Assembly: GCA_002633005.1 (NCBI GenBank)
Contig: NMRA01000007.1
Span: 2,137,321 to 2,195,838, forward strand
Direction of reading: 5' to 3'
Length of the DNA: 58,518 bases
Origin: Phoronis australis
Taxonomy: Eukaryota; Phoronida; Phoronidae
Shown one piece after another: positions 36,101-48,100 of this stretch; the first letter of the stretch is position 1, and each line of letters starts with the position of its first letter. The translations under genes were made by a program, and so were the position numbers. Under the pieces are notes generated by a model, which saw nothing but the letters and a program-made list of their open reading frames with translations, made no database searches and was not told the origin of the DNA.

Positions 36101-39100
36101 TGGGATAATTAACAGACCTTATTTTTGCTAAAAATGATATGAAAAATGGTTGTCTTCGACTTTAATTTGGATATGAAACGAAGTCGACACAAAGACATAA
36201 TCTGCTCACAGATCTCTTGAGCCCAATGTTAATTTTCAAAGTCTGGCTGTGTGAAAACAACTATGTTCAGTGACTGATTAGAATCTCTAAAACATTGTCA
36301 CATTTTGTAAATTGAAACATCAGAATGTAAAATCTCCAAATTCTGCTAGACGTAAAACACAGCAATGCTGCTGAACAGTACAGTAGTCTCTACTAAATTA
36401 GCACAAAAACAACTGCCAAAGGCTGATTACATACTGCATATAATGGAAAATGTACCATAACTTGTTTTGTGATATCCACACAGCACGAACTGTGAAGAAA
36501 TTTGACAAAGTAGTCACTTGTTGACCATACGGTTTGCTGTGCTAAGAGAAAGAATTAAAAATGTGCTTTTCATAAAAATCATGTCATAAAACACACACTC
36601 CTCTAGTTTTCAAACTCAATTGCAAAAATGGCATACTTATTATGTTAGGCACCAGTCCTTCGATACCTTCCATCAGCAGCAGGAGACAATCAGAATGGTA
36701 CTCCGTCTGCTTGTGAATGTCTGCTTTACTTGAAGGCTGCTTCCTGCTGTCCCTCTCAATGTACATCACAAGTCTACGCAACAAATGACTATTATCATAC
36801 ACTTCCTGAAGTAGGCAAATACCAAGTGGGAATACATCGTGAGAAATGGTTGACTTGAACTATTCTTTACCATTACTTGTTTGGATAACGCGACCATTCT
36901 GTTGAAGCACGAGAAAACATGATTTCACTAAACCTTCCACAATTTACATCTACTATTTAATATTGTTGCATTCAGTTTCTAGGTGGTTATTATTTCTCCA
37001 ACTCCATGGTCATATTCAGAAAACAAATTGAAAACAAAACGAGAGAGTTTGCCCGCAAATTAAAATTAAAAAATTTTGGATTTCATTGAATGATTTCCAT
37101 TACAGTCACCTGTTCTGACAGGCAGCCAGCGCCATCTCTTGGTTGCACTTGATGACCTCAAGGAGGACCAAGAATGACTTGGCCCTGATCACCATATTGG
37201 GACTCTCCAGCAGTCGCATCACGCGAAACACGAAGTCCTATGGCAAAAAACATCGAATGACTATAAAAAAGTTTGTCAAGTACAGAACTAATGATATGTT
37301 CTACAGGTGGGGCATATGAGCTTGTTCTTTCTCTGCACTCAAATATTTTGGGAATTTCCGAAACATCCCCCTCATATTGGCCATGGTACCAGCTATGAAT
37401 TCCTGCATCTGCAATTAAGCTAATAATAGAGAAGTGTGGCTATGAATTAGTTGATAAGTAGTCAACAAGAAATGTTTAACAGACCATAGAATGACCAAAA
37501 TTTTCTAATTCATTATAATTCATTATATCGCGGTAATCGCGTCCACATTTTCCTTACATATGCCCCATGACCATTACACAAAACGATGCCAAACAAACCC
37601 CCTGTAGCAACTCTTGCTGGGTATTCTTTTGGAAATCCCGGGTACATTCTTTAAACACAGTCATGTTTACTTAATTCTCGCTGTCAAATAATAGTTGAAT
37701 CTCTAAAGACAATAAAATGTAATGTGGTCGTTCTCAAAACACAATTTAGCTGTTTGTGTTGATTCTCAAAAGGCAATCGCAACACAATTTTGATTTAAAT
37801 ACTAAATTCCTCATACCTTGTCAGCTGTCAGCCTATGTAGGTGTGTCCCGGACGATATCAGAACTGCAAACATAGTGACAACAGCCTGCTGTACGCGAGT
37901 GATGCCAAGCGACAAGGCGTCCAGCACAGTTGCCAAGCCCACCTTGTCAATGATGCTTTGAAAGATGGCTACAGAATGCTTAGTCAAGCGACACAATGCC
38001 TGCAACAGAGCAGCTAAATTTTACACAACATGGACAATATAACTAAAGCTGAAGAGGCAAATGACGGGACGGGGCGTTTCATTGAAGTCACATCTAACAC
38101 CGCCACATGTCTGATTAATCGGTGCTGAACTCATTGCACAGGCTTAGAAAAATGGTTGTTAAGTTTTAATACATTGCAATGATTCACTTAATCATGATCA
38201 CTGGCTTACTGTCGTATTACCTACAACCAGACATCTAACCTTTAATGAAACAGATAATGAAAGTCAATCTATGGTGTATTAAAAGTTATTGTGACCCTCA
38301 AACAACTAAATTAACAGGCAGTATGTAGCTGGGTCTAATTCAACCAACAAACCTCCTTTGACTTAGCGGTTCCTCCGACAGAAGCTTACCACTTACCAAC
38401 ATGGCTGTAATGCGGAGTGCATCGACTGTTGAGTGCTTGAATAGATACCAGAGCTGGAGGCCAGTCTCGTTGTTGACAAACCTCTGTACTAGAGAACCCA
38501 TAGTAGCTGCCAGGTTCTCAACAACCTTTGCTGCATAGTGGTTTACTGTGGCGTCTTCCTGGAAACAAGAGACGAGCAGTTCAAAGCAAAGCACAACTGA
38601 TGTGCTGGCATTTCCTATGTCTTTAGTAACAAGAGCAATGCGGGGTGTTGAAATACGCTCACGACTGCACCGCAAACGGCGTGCTTCTAGGAGTGTTTAT
38701 TTGATGGTGCAGAATACATTGAACCCATCCAAAATGAGAAGGTGTCGTCGTCTCTCAAAACTATTTGCCAAATTTCATGAAAATATGTCAAAGCACTCCA
38801 AAGATACAAAGGCAAACTTAAAAAAAAAAAAAATGCCATTAGAAACCTCAGTGGCAGTCGAATCCGTCCATCTGCTGTCAAGTTAATATGAACACCATAA
38901 TTCCAAAATTCAAAAATATCTTTCAAGGGGTTTAGGAGATACAGCCGTAGATGCGAAAAAATGTCACCACTGGCACCACAGTAGTTGGACCCGCTTAAAA
39001 ATCCATATCAATCAGGCTCTTGTCAGTAGGAGAAAATCAGTCAATTTTCATAACGATCCTCTGCACAGTTCGGCAGGAACAGAAGCAGAAGACAAAAAGC

Positions 39101-42100
39101 TGACTAAAAACAATTAACATGGCCACTAAGTGGTGCAGAATACGTCGAATCCATCACAAAAAGACAGCTGCTGTTGTCCTTGTAATAGAAACAAGTTTGC
39201 CAAATTTGATGACAAAGCATCAAGGAACTCTGAAGTTATAAAAAATTGCCACTAGGGAGCAAAGCTCAAGTTGGATTGGTCTGAAACTTGCTGCCATCTA
39301 TTGCCATCTCCATACGAACACATCTGCTAAATTTCAGAAAGATCTTGCAAAGGGTGAAGAAGATACAGCTGTGGACGCAAAAAAATTGCCACTAGGGAGA
39401 GCCATATGAGAGTACGGTACTTGAAAATGACTGAAAATCAACATCAGCCTTGGTCTTCTCATCAGGAACACACTTCTAAATTTTAATAATGATCCTTCAA
39501 GCAGTTTGGTGGCTGGAAAGGGCGATTTCAAAAACGTAGCACTCAAAAATTTTTAAAATGGCACATTGTCAAATTCTTCCAAATACGAGAAGGCATCGTC
39601 GTCTCAATAGAAATATTTGCAAAATTTCATGATAATAGCAACGGTCACTATAAGTCGAACCTATCTGAAAACGGGAACATGTCACCATCTCTTTAATAGA
39701 AACATATTTATTTAATTTCATAAAACTCCTACAAGGTGTTTCAAAGATACATAGCAAAATGAAAAAATAAAATTGCCACTGAGAGGGCATAGCGGCAGTC
39801 AGATCTGTCCAAATGTCATTATTGTCCGTTGTCTACTTTGTATCACTACACTTGCCCCCTGCAGAGGGTTTGTGAGATACAACAATGGACGCAAAAAAAA
39901 ACTGCAACTGGGAGGCGTCACAGTAATCCTAATCATCCAGAAATGATCACCAGTCATCCTCTTCACAGTAGAAACATAAACGCCAATTTTCAAAATCATC
40001 CGTATTAGAGTGGTTTATTTGATAGAGGGGAGGATGCCAAAAAAACAGACTAGTAAACAGTAAAAATGGCCACTAGATGGCACAAATATGTTGAATCCAC
40101 TAAAAATGTGAACATGTCATCACTTCTTTAACTGAAAGGTATAATTACGTCAAGGAACTTCCATGAAACAGAGGAAAATGGAAAAAATCAAATTGCCACT
40201 AGGGGACACAGCGTTTGTTGGATCCGTCCGAACGTTGTCATCATCCGTTGTCAACCTCATATAAATACACAAATTTAATAAAGATCCGGCAGAGGATTTA
40301 GTAGATACAGCCATGGGCGCAAAAAAACAAAAGAGCAACGCAGAGCGTTGAAATGCGCCCACAATTGCACCGCATACGGTATCCTTCTAGGGTTGTTTAT
40401 TGGTACCATAAAGTGGCCAGTAGAGGGCATACTTTGCAAAATGGAAAGGCATGGTCATTGTCTCCTCAATAGGCTAGGGGCAAAATGTGAGTAATCTTCA
40501 TAATACAAGCACATCCTATACACCAGTTGCTTNAGCTGAAGAGGCAAATGACGGGACGGGGCGTTTCATTGAAGTCACATCTAACACAGCCATATGTCTG
40601 ATTAATCGGTGCTGAACTCATTGCACAGGCTTAGAAAAATGGTTATTAAGTTTTAATACATTGCAATGATTCACTTAATCATGATCACAGGCTTACTGTC
40701 GTATTACCTACAACCAGACATCTAACCTTTAATGAAACAGATAATGAAAGTGAATCTATGGTGTATTAAAAGTTACTGTGACCCTCAAACAACTAAATTA
40801 ACAGGCAGTATATAGCTGGGTCTAATTCAACCAACAAACCTCCTTTGACTTAGCAGTTCCTCTGACAGAAGCTTACCACTTACCAACATGGCTGTAATGC
40901 GGAGTGCATCGACTGTTGAGTGCTTGAATAGATACCAGAGCTGGAGGCCAGTCTCGTTGTTGACAAACCTCTGTACTAGAGAACCCATAGTAGCCGCCAG
41001 GTTCTCAACAACCTTTGCCGCATAGTGGTTTACTGTGGCGTCTTCCTAGAAACAAGAGACGAGCAGTTCAAAGCAAAGCACCACCGATGTGCTGGCATTT
41101 CCTATGTCTTTAGTGACAAGAGAAATGCGGGGTGTTGAAATATGCTCACGACTGCACCGCAAATGGCATGCTTCTAGGAGTGTTTATTTGATGGCGCAGA
41201 ATACATCCAAAATGAGAAGGCGTCGTCTCTCAAAATTATTTGCCAAATTTCATGAAAATCTGTCAAAGAGCTCCAAAGATACAAAGACAAACATAAAAAA
41301 AACAAACTGCCATAGAAACCTCAGTGGCAGTCGAATCCGTCCATCTGCTGTCAAGTTAATATGAACACCATAATTCCAAAATTCAAAACATCTTGCAAGG
41401 AGTTTAAGAGATACAGACATAGATGCAAAAAATATCTCTACTGGCACCACAGTAGTTGGACCCGCTTAAAAATCCACATCAATCATGCTCTTGTCAGTCA
41501 ATTTTCATAACGATCCTCTGCACAGTTCGGCAAGAACAGAAGCAGAAGACAAAAAGCTGACTAAACAATTAACATGGCCACTAAGTGGTGCAGAATACGT
41601 CAAATCCATCACGAAAAAGAAAGCTGCTGTCGTCCTTGTAATAGAAACTAGTTTGCCAAATTTGATAAAAAAGCATAAAGGAACTCTGAAGTTGTAGATA
41701 CAAATGTAAAAAATTGCCACTAGAGAGCACAGCTCTAGTTCGATTGGTCTGAAACTCGTCATAATCTGTTGCCATCTCCATACGAACACATTTGCTAAAT
41801 TTCAGAAAGATCTTGCAAAGTGTAAAGGAGATACAGCCGTGGACGCAAAAAAATTGCCACTAGTGAGTGCCAGATGAGAGTACTTGAAAACGTCCAAAAA
41901 TCAACATCAGCCTTGGTCTTCTCATCAGGAACACACTTCCAAATTTTAATAATGATCCTTCAAACAGTTTGGTGGCTGGAAAGGGCATTTCAAAATCGTA
42001 ATATTCAAAAATTTTTAAAATGGCGTATTGTCAAATTCGTCAAAATACGAGAAGACATCGTCGTTTCAATAAAAATAATTGCAAAATTTCATAATAACAA

Positions 42101-45100
42101 CGGCCACTATAAGTCGAACCTATCTGAAAACGGGAACATGTCATCGTCTCTTTAATGGAAACGTATTCATTAAATTTTATAAAACTCCTACAAGGTGTTT
42201 CAAAGATACATAGCAAAATGAAAAAATAAAATTGCCCCTGTGAGGGCACAGCGGCAGTCAGATCCGTCCAAATGTTGTTGTTGTCCGTTGTCTACTTTGT
42301 ATCACTACACTTGCCCTCTGCAGAGGGTTTTTGAGATACAACCATGGACGCAAAAAAAAACTGCAACTGGGAGGCGTCACAGTAATCCTAATCATCCAGA
42401 AATGATCACCAGTCATCCTCTTCACAGTAGAAACATAAACGCCAATTTTCAAAATCATCCGTATTAGAGTGGTTTATTTGATAGACGGGAGGATGCCAAA
42501 AAAAAACAGACTAGTAAACAGTAAAAATGGCCACTAGATGGCACAAATATGTTGAATCCACTAAAAATGTGAACATGTCATCACTTCTTTAACTGAAAGG
42601 TATAATTACGTCAAGGAACTTCCATGAAACAGAGGAAAATGGAAAAAATCAAATTGCCACTAGGGGGCACAGCGTTTGTTGGATCCGTCCGAACGTTGTC
42701 ATCATCCGTTGTCAACCTCATATAAGTACACAAATTTAATAAAGATCCGGCAGAGGATTTAGTAGATACAGCCATGGGCGCAAAAAAACAAAACTGCCAC
42801 TAAGAGGCACCACAGTAGTCAAAATTGTCAGAAAATTATCGTCAATCGCCCCCTTCACAATAGACCAGATTCAAGCAGTCGCCTCACGCTAGACTTTAAC
42901 AACTTACCCCTTCCCTCAGGCAACGCGTTACAATAGTAGTAGATGCGGTCGACACTGCCCAGTTGTCTACGCTAAATCCCTTGGCTTCTTCCTGCATTGC
43001 ATAGTTACAAAGAATGACACAACATGCACTGCGCTGGGGAGCATTCAGTTACTTAACATTAATGTCATGACAGTTTGGGGAGATCCCACAGGATCACGAT
43101 GGGAGTATTGCAGCGAGTCCCCAGTACTTTGCAAGTAAGGTTGTGACTACTAACACATGCTCAAGTATTGGATGGCAACACTGCAACGTTAAAATGTTGA
43201 CACTCAAAGCATTCATTATCTATGATGTGAATTTTTGTTTCTTCTGATTAGTGAGTCACCGGCATTAGTGAATGGCCCCTGTGTAAAACTATTAAAATAG
43301 CAACACAGATTGTCACCTGTTGGGAAATACCAACTGACAAAAATAGTGTAAAATAGTGTAACCAAAAGCTTTCCATAACATGACATTAAAGGTTATTCTT
43401 TTTGTCTTGACAGTCTTAAGTGATGGAGACTAAATTTTGTATGTTAATTTAAAACCTTCCTCTCACCTGGTTTGCCACAAGAAACAGTAGCTCTCCAAGC
43501 GCTGGCAAGAAAGCATGCTTCAGGCGGACATTGCGGAAATTGTCTCGCAAGACCTCAGTCAAAATACTGACCGGCTGTAACAAAACATACAAAGGTATTC
43601 ATCGCGCAGGAGCTTCATGTTTATAACAATTTTAGATCACAATATACCAAAAATTTTCACTCCCCCATAGCTCAGCAATGTATGCAATACTTGCTTATAG
43701 TACTGGGTGGCCATGCTTTGCAATTCAGACTGTCCCAACTAAACTACGCTCATCTACACAATGCCCCATTACACAAGAAAACCAGAAGTCAGACCAGGTG
43801 GGTTGCAATACCCCAAGTAGTAAACAGTGGTGGAAAGGTAATTCAACCAAGTATTTTACCTTGGATGGTTGGATTTTGCCTTCAAATTCTTTATATTTTG
43901 ACAAACTCTAGCAAAATGTTTTCATAAGAATGTGTCGGACCTCAAATTGTTTACAGATAGCCGCTTTAATTCTACACCCTCAATGAAAAATAAAAGCAAC
44001 AAGTGTTGACCCGTGTCCACAATCCACAGTATACTATAAAAGGCATTTTCCTTGACGTGCTTATCAGCTACATGTGTAATACAAGGACACAACAACTTGA
44101 CTACAAATAAAAAGTTTAAAAAAATGAAGTTTTCAACTTTTGCAACAAAGAAATAAAACATGTCATAAAGAGACAAAACTAGGGATCGAAAAATTAGCAG
44201 ATCTAGTCTACTTCTTTTCATACACAATTATGAGGTTTGGCAAATACAAATTAGACACAGAGTATCTCGGCAGGAAATTTTCCTTGAGATAAGTACCATT
44301 TGTTTCGAATGGCCTTAACATATAAATACTCCAACAGGCAGCAGGCTGATCTTGCGTCAGGCATCAGTTGATGTGAAGGATGACCCAGCCGGCAGTGAGG
44401 AAAGCACAAAAAGTCAACATTACAGGCTTCATATTCAAATCACCTAACGAAAATATTCCTCACTGCCACAAGCCTGGGTCATCTTTTACATAAACTGACA
44501 CCTGACGCGAGATCAGCCTGCCGCCAGTTAGAGCGTTCACCTATTAAGGCCATTAAAAACAAATGGCAAATTGCGTTCAACAAAACATGTTGCAAAATGA
44601 CACAGTATTTGTTGGAATTCGCTCAAAATTGATTGGCGCCATTGCAATGCCATCACATACCTCTGCATAAAGTTTAAACGAAATCCGTCAACTGATCCCC
44701 TAAATAACATCCGAAAACAACTGGACCAAGGGTTTTTGAGATATCGAGCGGACACTCGGACAGGATGACCACATATATGCGGGCCAATGAAAACCATTCA
44801 ACTCTTATTCGAGCACAGATTAGAAATTAGTTGAATCTCTCTTACAAGAAACGTATTGGTAAAAGCACAACACATCCCTAAAGACCATCACAAACAAGGA
44901 CAGCCTTACCTCTGACACTACTGTTTCTTCAGCTAACTCTGAAGTGTTACTTGCAGCTAGGCCAACGATTCGAGCCAGTTTGATTTTTCTAAAATACAAG
45001 AAGGAGAATGACCCCGTTTAGGTAAATACGACCAAAGAGAAGGCATACCTGACCTGTCCAAGTTATACGAATGTCTTAACAGACGCGGCCCACTTTTAAT

Positions 45101-48100
45101 ATGATATTGTCTTCATCTATGTTGAAGTGGTAGGAAAATGCAGCCTTACACATAAGCCAAATCCAACAAATAACGTTCTATAATTTCCGTCACATGATGT
45201 GGAGTGAATGCTTTCACTAAAGCAGTGGAACGTGAAACGGCATCATTCACAAACGTTTTGCTCTAAAGTCAGCATTGTTGGCCTTACAGTGTCAGGCATA
45301 GGCTGACACTAGTTTTAGTTCTGTAAATGTTTTATTTTGCTGTTCTATTTGCTTACTAGCCGATGGCACTTGACTGAGGTGAACACACACCAAATAATTT
45401 TAATTAAAACATTTGGTCAAGCGTCGTTTCATGACAACACTCAAGTAGACTTTCGTGCTGTTTATTTTGCTAAAATTCGAAATATTATGAGCTAAATAAG
45501 CGATGAATTAAAGTTCAACATACAAAGATCCACACTGTGAGAGGACTTCCTCAGAGGCGCACAGCTCTCAACATCAGGAAAGTACACTTACAGCTCCGGT
45601 AGTGACGCGTCTTTCAACTGCTTAGCAACAATCTTCAACACGTTGCTCTGCGTGAGAGCATTAGCCAACATTCCATTGCCAGCCAGGACAGCCACGTAAT
45701 TGAGGAAGTGCATACGCCGCTGCGAGGGTGGCCCTTTCTCAGGGTTGTTCAGGGTGTCCGTCACTGTCGAAAGGTGGCGTTGCAGGTCTTTCTTGGCAAG
45801 AGACAAGCACTTCTCAACTAGTGGAAAAAAAAACGAAAAAATACTTTTCAGCCGGAAGTCTAACGTGAGATGGAAAATGGTTTGATTATCACAAATATAG
45901 GTGAATATGTAAAACATTATTTGATTGGATGCTAAGCCCTGGAACATATCCCTCAAATTCACGAAAGACTCTTCACTAAACTTGGTAAATATTGAGGCAG
46001 GCGCAAAAAAGTAAAACTGTCAATATGGGGCATGTCCAATAAGTACGAAATCGTGATGCAGTGCTGGGGAATAACACTGTATGATGCGGGTTACGTGTAC
46101 CTCACGAGGGACATCACTGATTCAAAGATCACTCATATGCAGAATGTGTTCATTGTGCCAATATCTGAGATTCTGCATGAATCTACTAAGGCCATTATGA
46201 ACAAATGGAACGTCGTGTTCAACAAAACTCATCTCCAGGAAAAGGTTTTACTGAGATACCCAAATCCAATATACAACAGTAGCTTTGTTTACATAGGATA
46301 TTGTTAAAACAATTTTAAATAGTTACAGCTACACCTTAGCATAGTCAGGAATATGCCCTTTGACAGTTTCAGCATCAGGCACAAAACTGTGGGGTTATGC
46401 TACCAGTTTGTGCGACTACATTTTATCCTGAACCATGATTGTTTACCAGAATAAGGGGGGACCATGAGAGTCTTGCTGTCGTATTTCAAGGGTTGAGGCT
46501 TCTGTATCTGAAAAAAAGTAAGCACAGCTTATTCGAAGTCTACTTGCAATTACGTACTGGTTCCACTTAATGCCCCGAAATTCCCAATTTCTACTTTTCC
46601 ACTTTCAAACACTCAGGCTTAGTCTCACGCCCAAGCCCAATTTCTTGTAAAAAAATCCGTCTGGGACAGTGAAAATTTAATAACTGTACTAAATTTTAAA
46701 AATAGACAATACTGATCAAACCAAATTCATTAAGTATGAGGGAGACGAATTTACTTTACGTCTATATTTTTGACAATTTTATCTTAGAAGTTGACGATAC
46801 AAAATGCAGTGTAGGATATTTTAGAAATAACGCCAAAGGTGGCATGTCCCAATCTTCAGAATAAATATTTTTAAATCGGGTCGAGTTTCACTGTCCTGAG
46901 ATTTAGACTGTCCCAAAATGGAGAATTTTTTCTGTATATGACTCAGCCTTCCTTAAAAAATCCAGTGTCTACATCAACAAATGCATCACAAGAAATTTAC
47001 TCTAGACATCTCTGGTTAAAAGTTTCAGTGACGTCCTGCCTTATTTTGCCAAGAAAATCTCACATTTTACTAATTTAGGAGACGTGAAATGGTTGTCATT
47101 AGTCTAACTTGTGAGCAAATATGGCAAAGATGTACGGGGGAATAAATAAGCTGGTCGGGTAAAACGATTATCCAGACTTCTCAAAATTTTTGTTTTCAGG
47201 TTAGCACCACCCTCCAGCGATTTTTAAATTCCCAATCTGAGCACCACCGGCATTGACCGGGATGAGTACAGTAGTTACCATGACAATAGCCTAGATGCTT
47301 ACTGAACCGAAACACTGAAGTACAGCCTAATGGTAGACTGAAGCTTTTAATCTAATGTTACAAAATCATTAAAACTAAACTCACAGGCATAATGCACGGA
47401 AAAGGCGAAAATATGTGCATGACCAGAATGTGAGATACAAAATACCATGCACATGTACTTAAACCTCAGCGTTAAGAATGAGAATAGAAAAATGTTCAGA
47501 AGGCAATAGTTTTTTGAGTCCTTCATCGAATCTGGAATGGTGCAGTTTGGTCATCGACAAGAATGGGACTACTTACTTTGGAATTGTCCACAATTGGCGT
47601 GACCAGCCAATCGGTGGTGTGATAAATCAACACAGAGCAGTTCTCACTGCCATCTTCTGGCGACTGTTGGAGACGACTGGAAGCGCGCTCCTGTAACGAC
47701 GAGGAAGTCATCTGGCGCGATGATACCAGAGAGTCATCCGCACAGGCCGTCGAGGGTCTTGAGCTGGAAATCAAAGTTGGACCGGTCAATACTACAATCA
47801 AACACAAGGAACCTAGTACAGGTAAAAATTGACCGTTAAAGGGTGATCATCTCATGGCTGGAGTTTACTAAGGTAAGCACAATAGCCCACTAAATTCAGT
47901 TCTGATGTTTACTTTTAATCCTTTGACACCTTATTATGTCATAAAACTATGTTAGCTGCTGACTGTTAACGTCCCAGTCAGCTGGCTCTCTACGGTGTTG
48001 GAAGGGAATGGGGGTAATTGGAACATGCCCTTCAGTTGAACTTGAACAGGCTTTTGCTTGAATTTTCACCTGCACTAGGTCCTTCATGAGTAGACTAAAT

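Larger units (their letters stand above)
36774..38396 (-). other. ULK4: ULK4 introns around 37110-37999
   Basis: No repeats recognised in 36774-37109, 37238-37816 or 38000-38046; from 38047 the sequence belongs to duplicated block A. Confidence 0.55.
38047..40333. repeat. Duplicated block, copy A
   Basis: Begins AGCTGAAGAGGCAAATGACG and runs to GGGCGCAAAAAAACAAAA. Alignable base by base with 40534-42792, including one ULK4 exon and a long R1 copy (38628-40333), with scattered substitutions and small indels. Most likely one of two alleles at the end of the left contig. Confidence 0.9.
43575..45591 (-). other. ULK4: ULK4 introns with a hairpin element
   Basis: Contains the 270-bp hairpin element at 44297-44566. 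Otherwise no gene or repeat recognised. Confidence 0.55.
45818..47576 (-). other. ULK4: ULK4 introns with a dispersed repeat fragment
   Basis: Apart from exon 46447-46507, contains the repeat fragment at 46034-46095, which overlaps a 91-codon chance frame on the plus strand. Confidence 0.5.

Noticed and set aside
38397-41045. Genuine tandem duplication of a ULK4 exon
   Set aside because: The duplicated unit starts exactly at an N and includes repetitive intron sequence at allele-like divergence; vertebrates have one copy. Kept as an alternative in the findings.
46032-46307. 91-codon plus-strand frame as a gene
   Set aside because: It overlaps the dispersed repeat shared with 4369-4430, lies antisense in an intron and has no domain.
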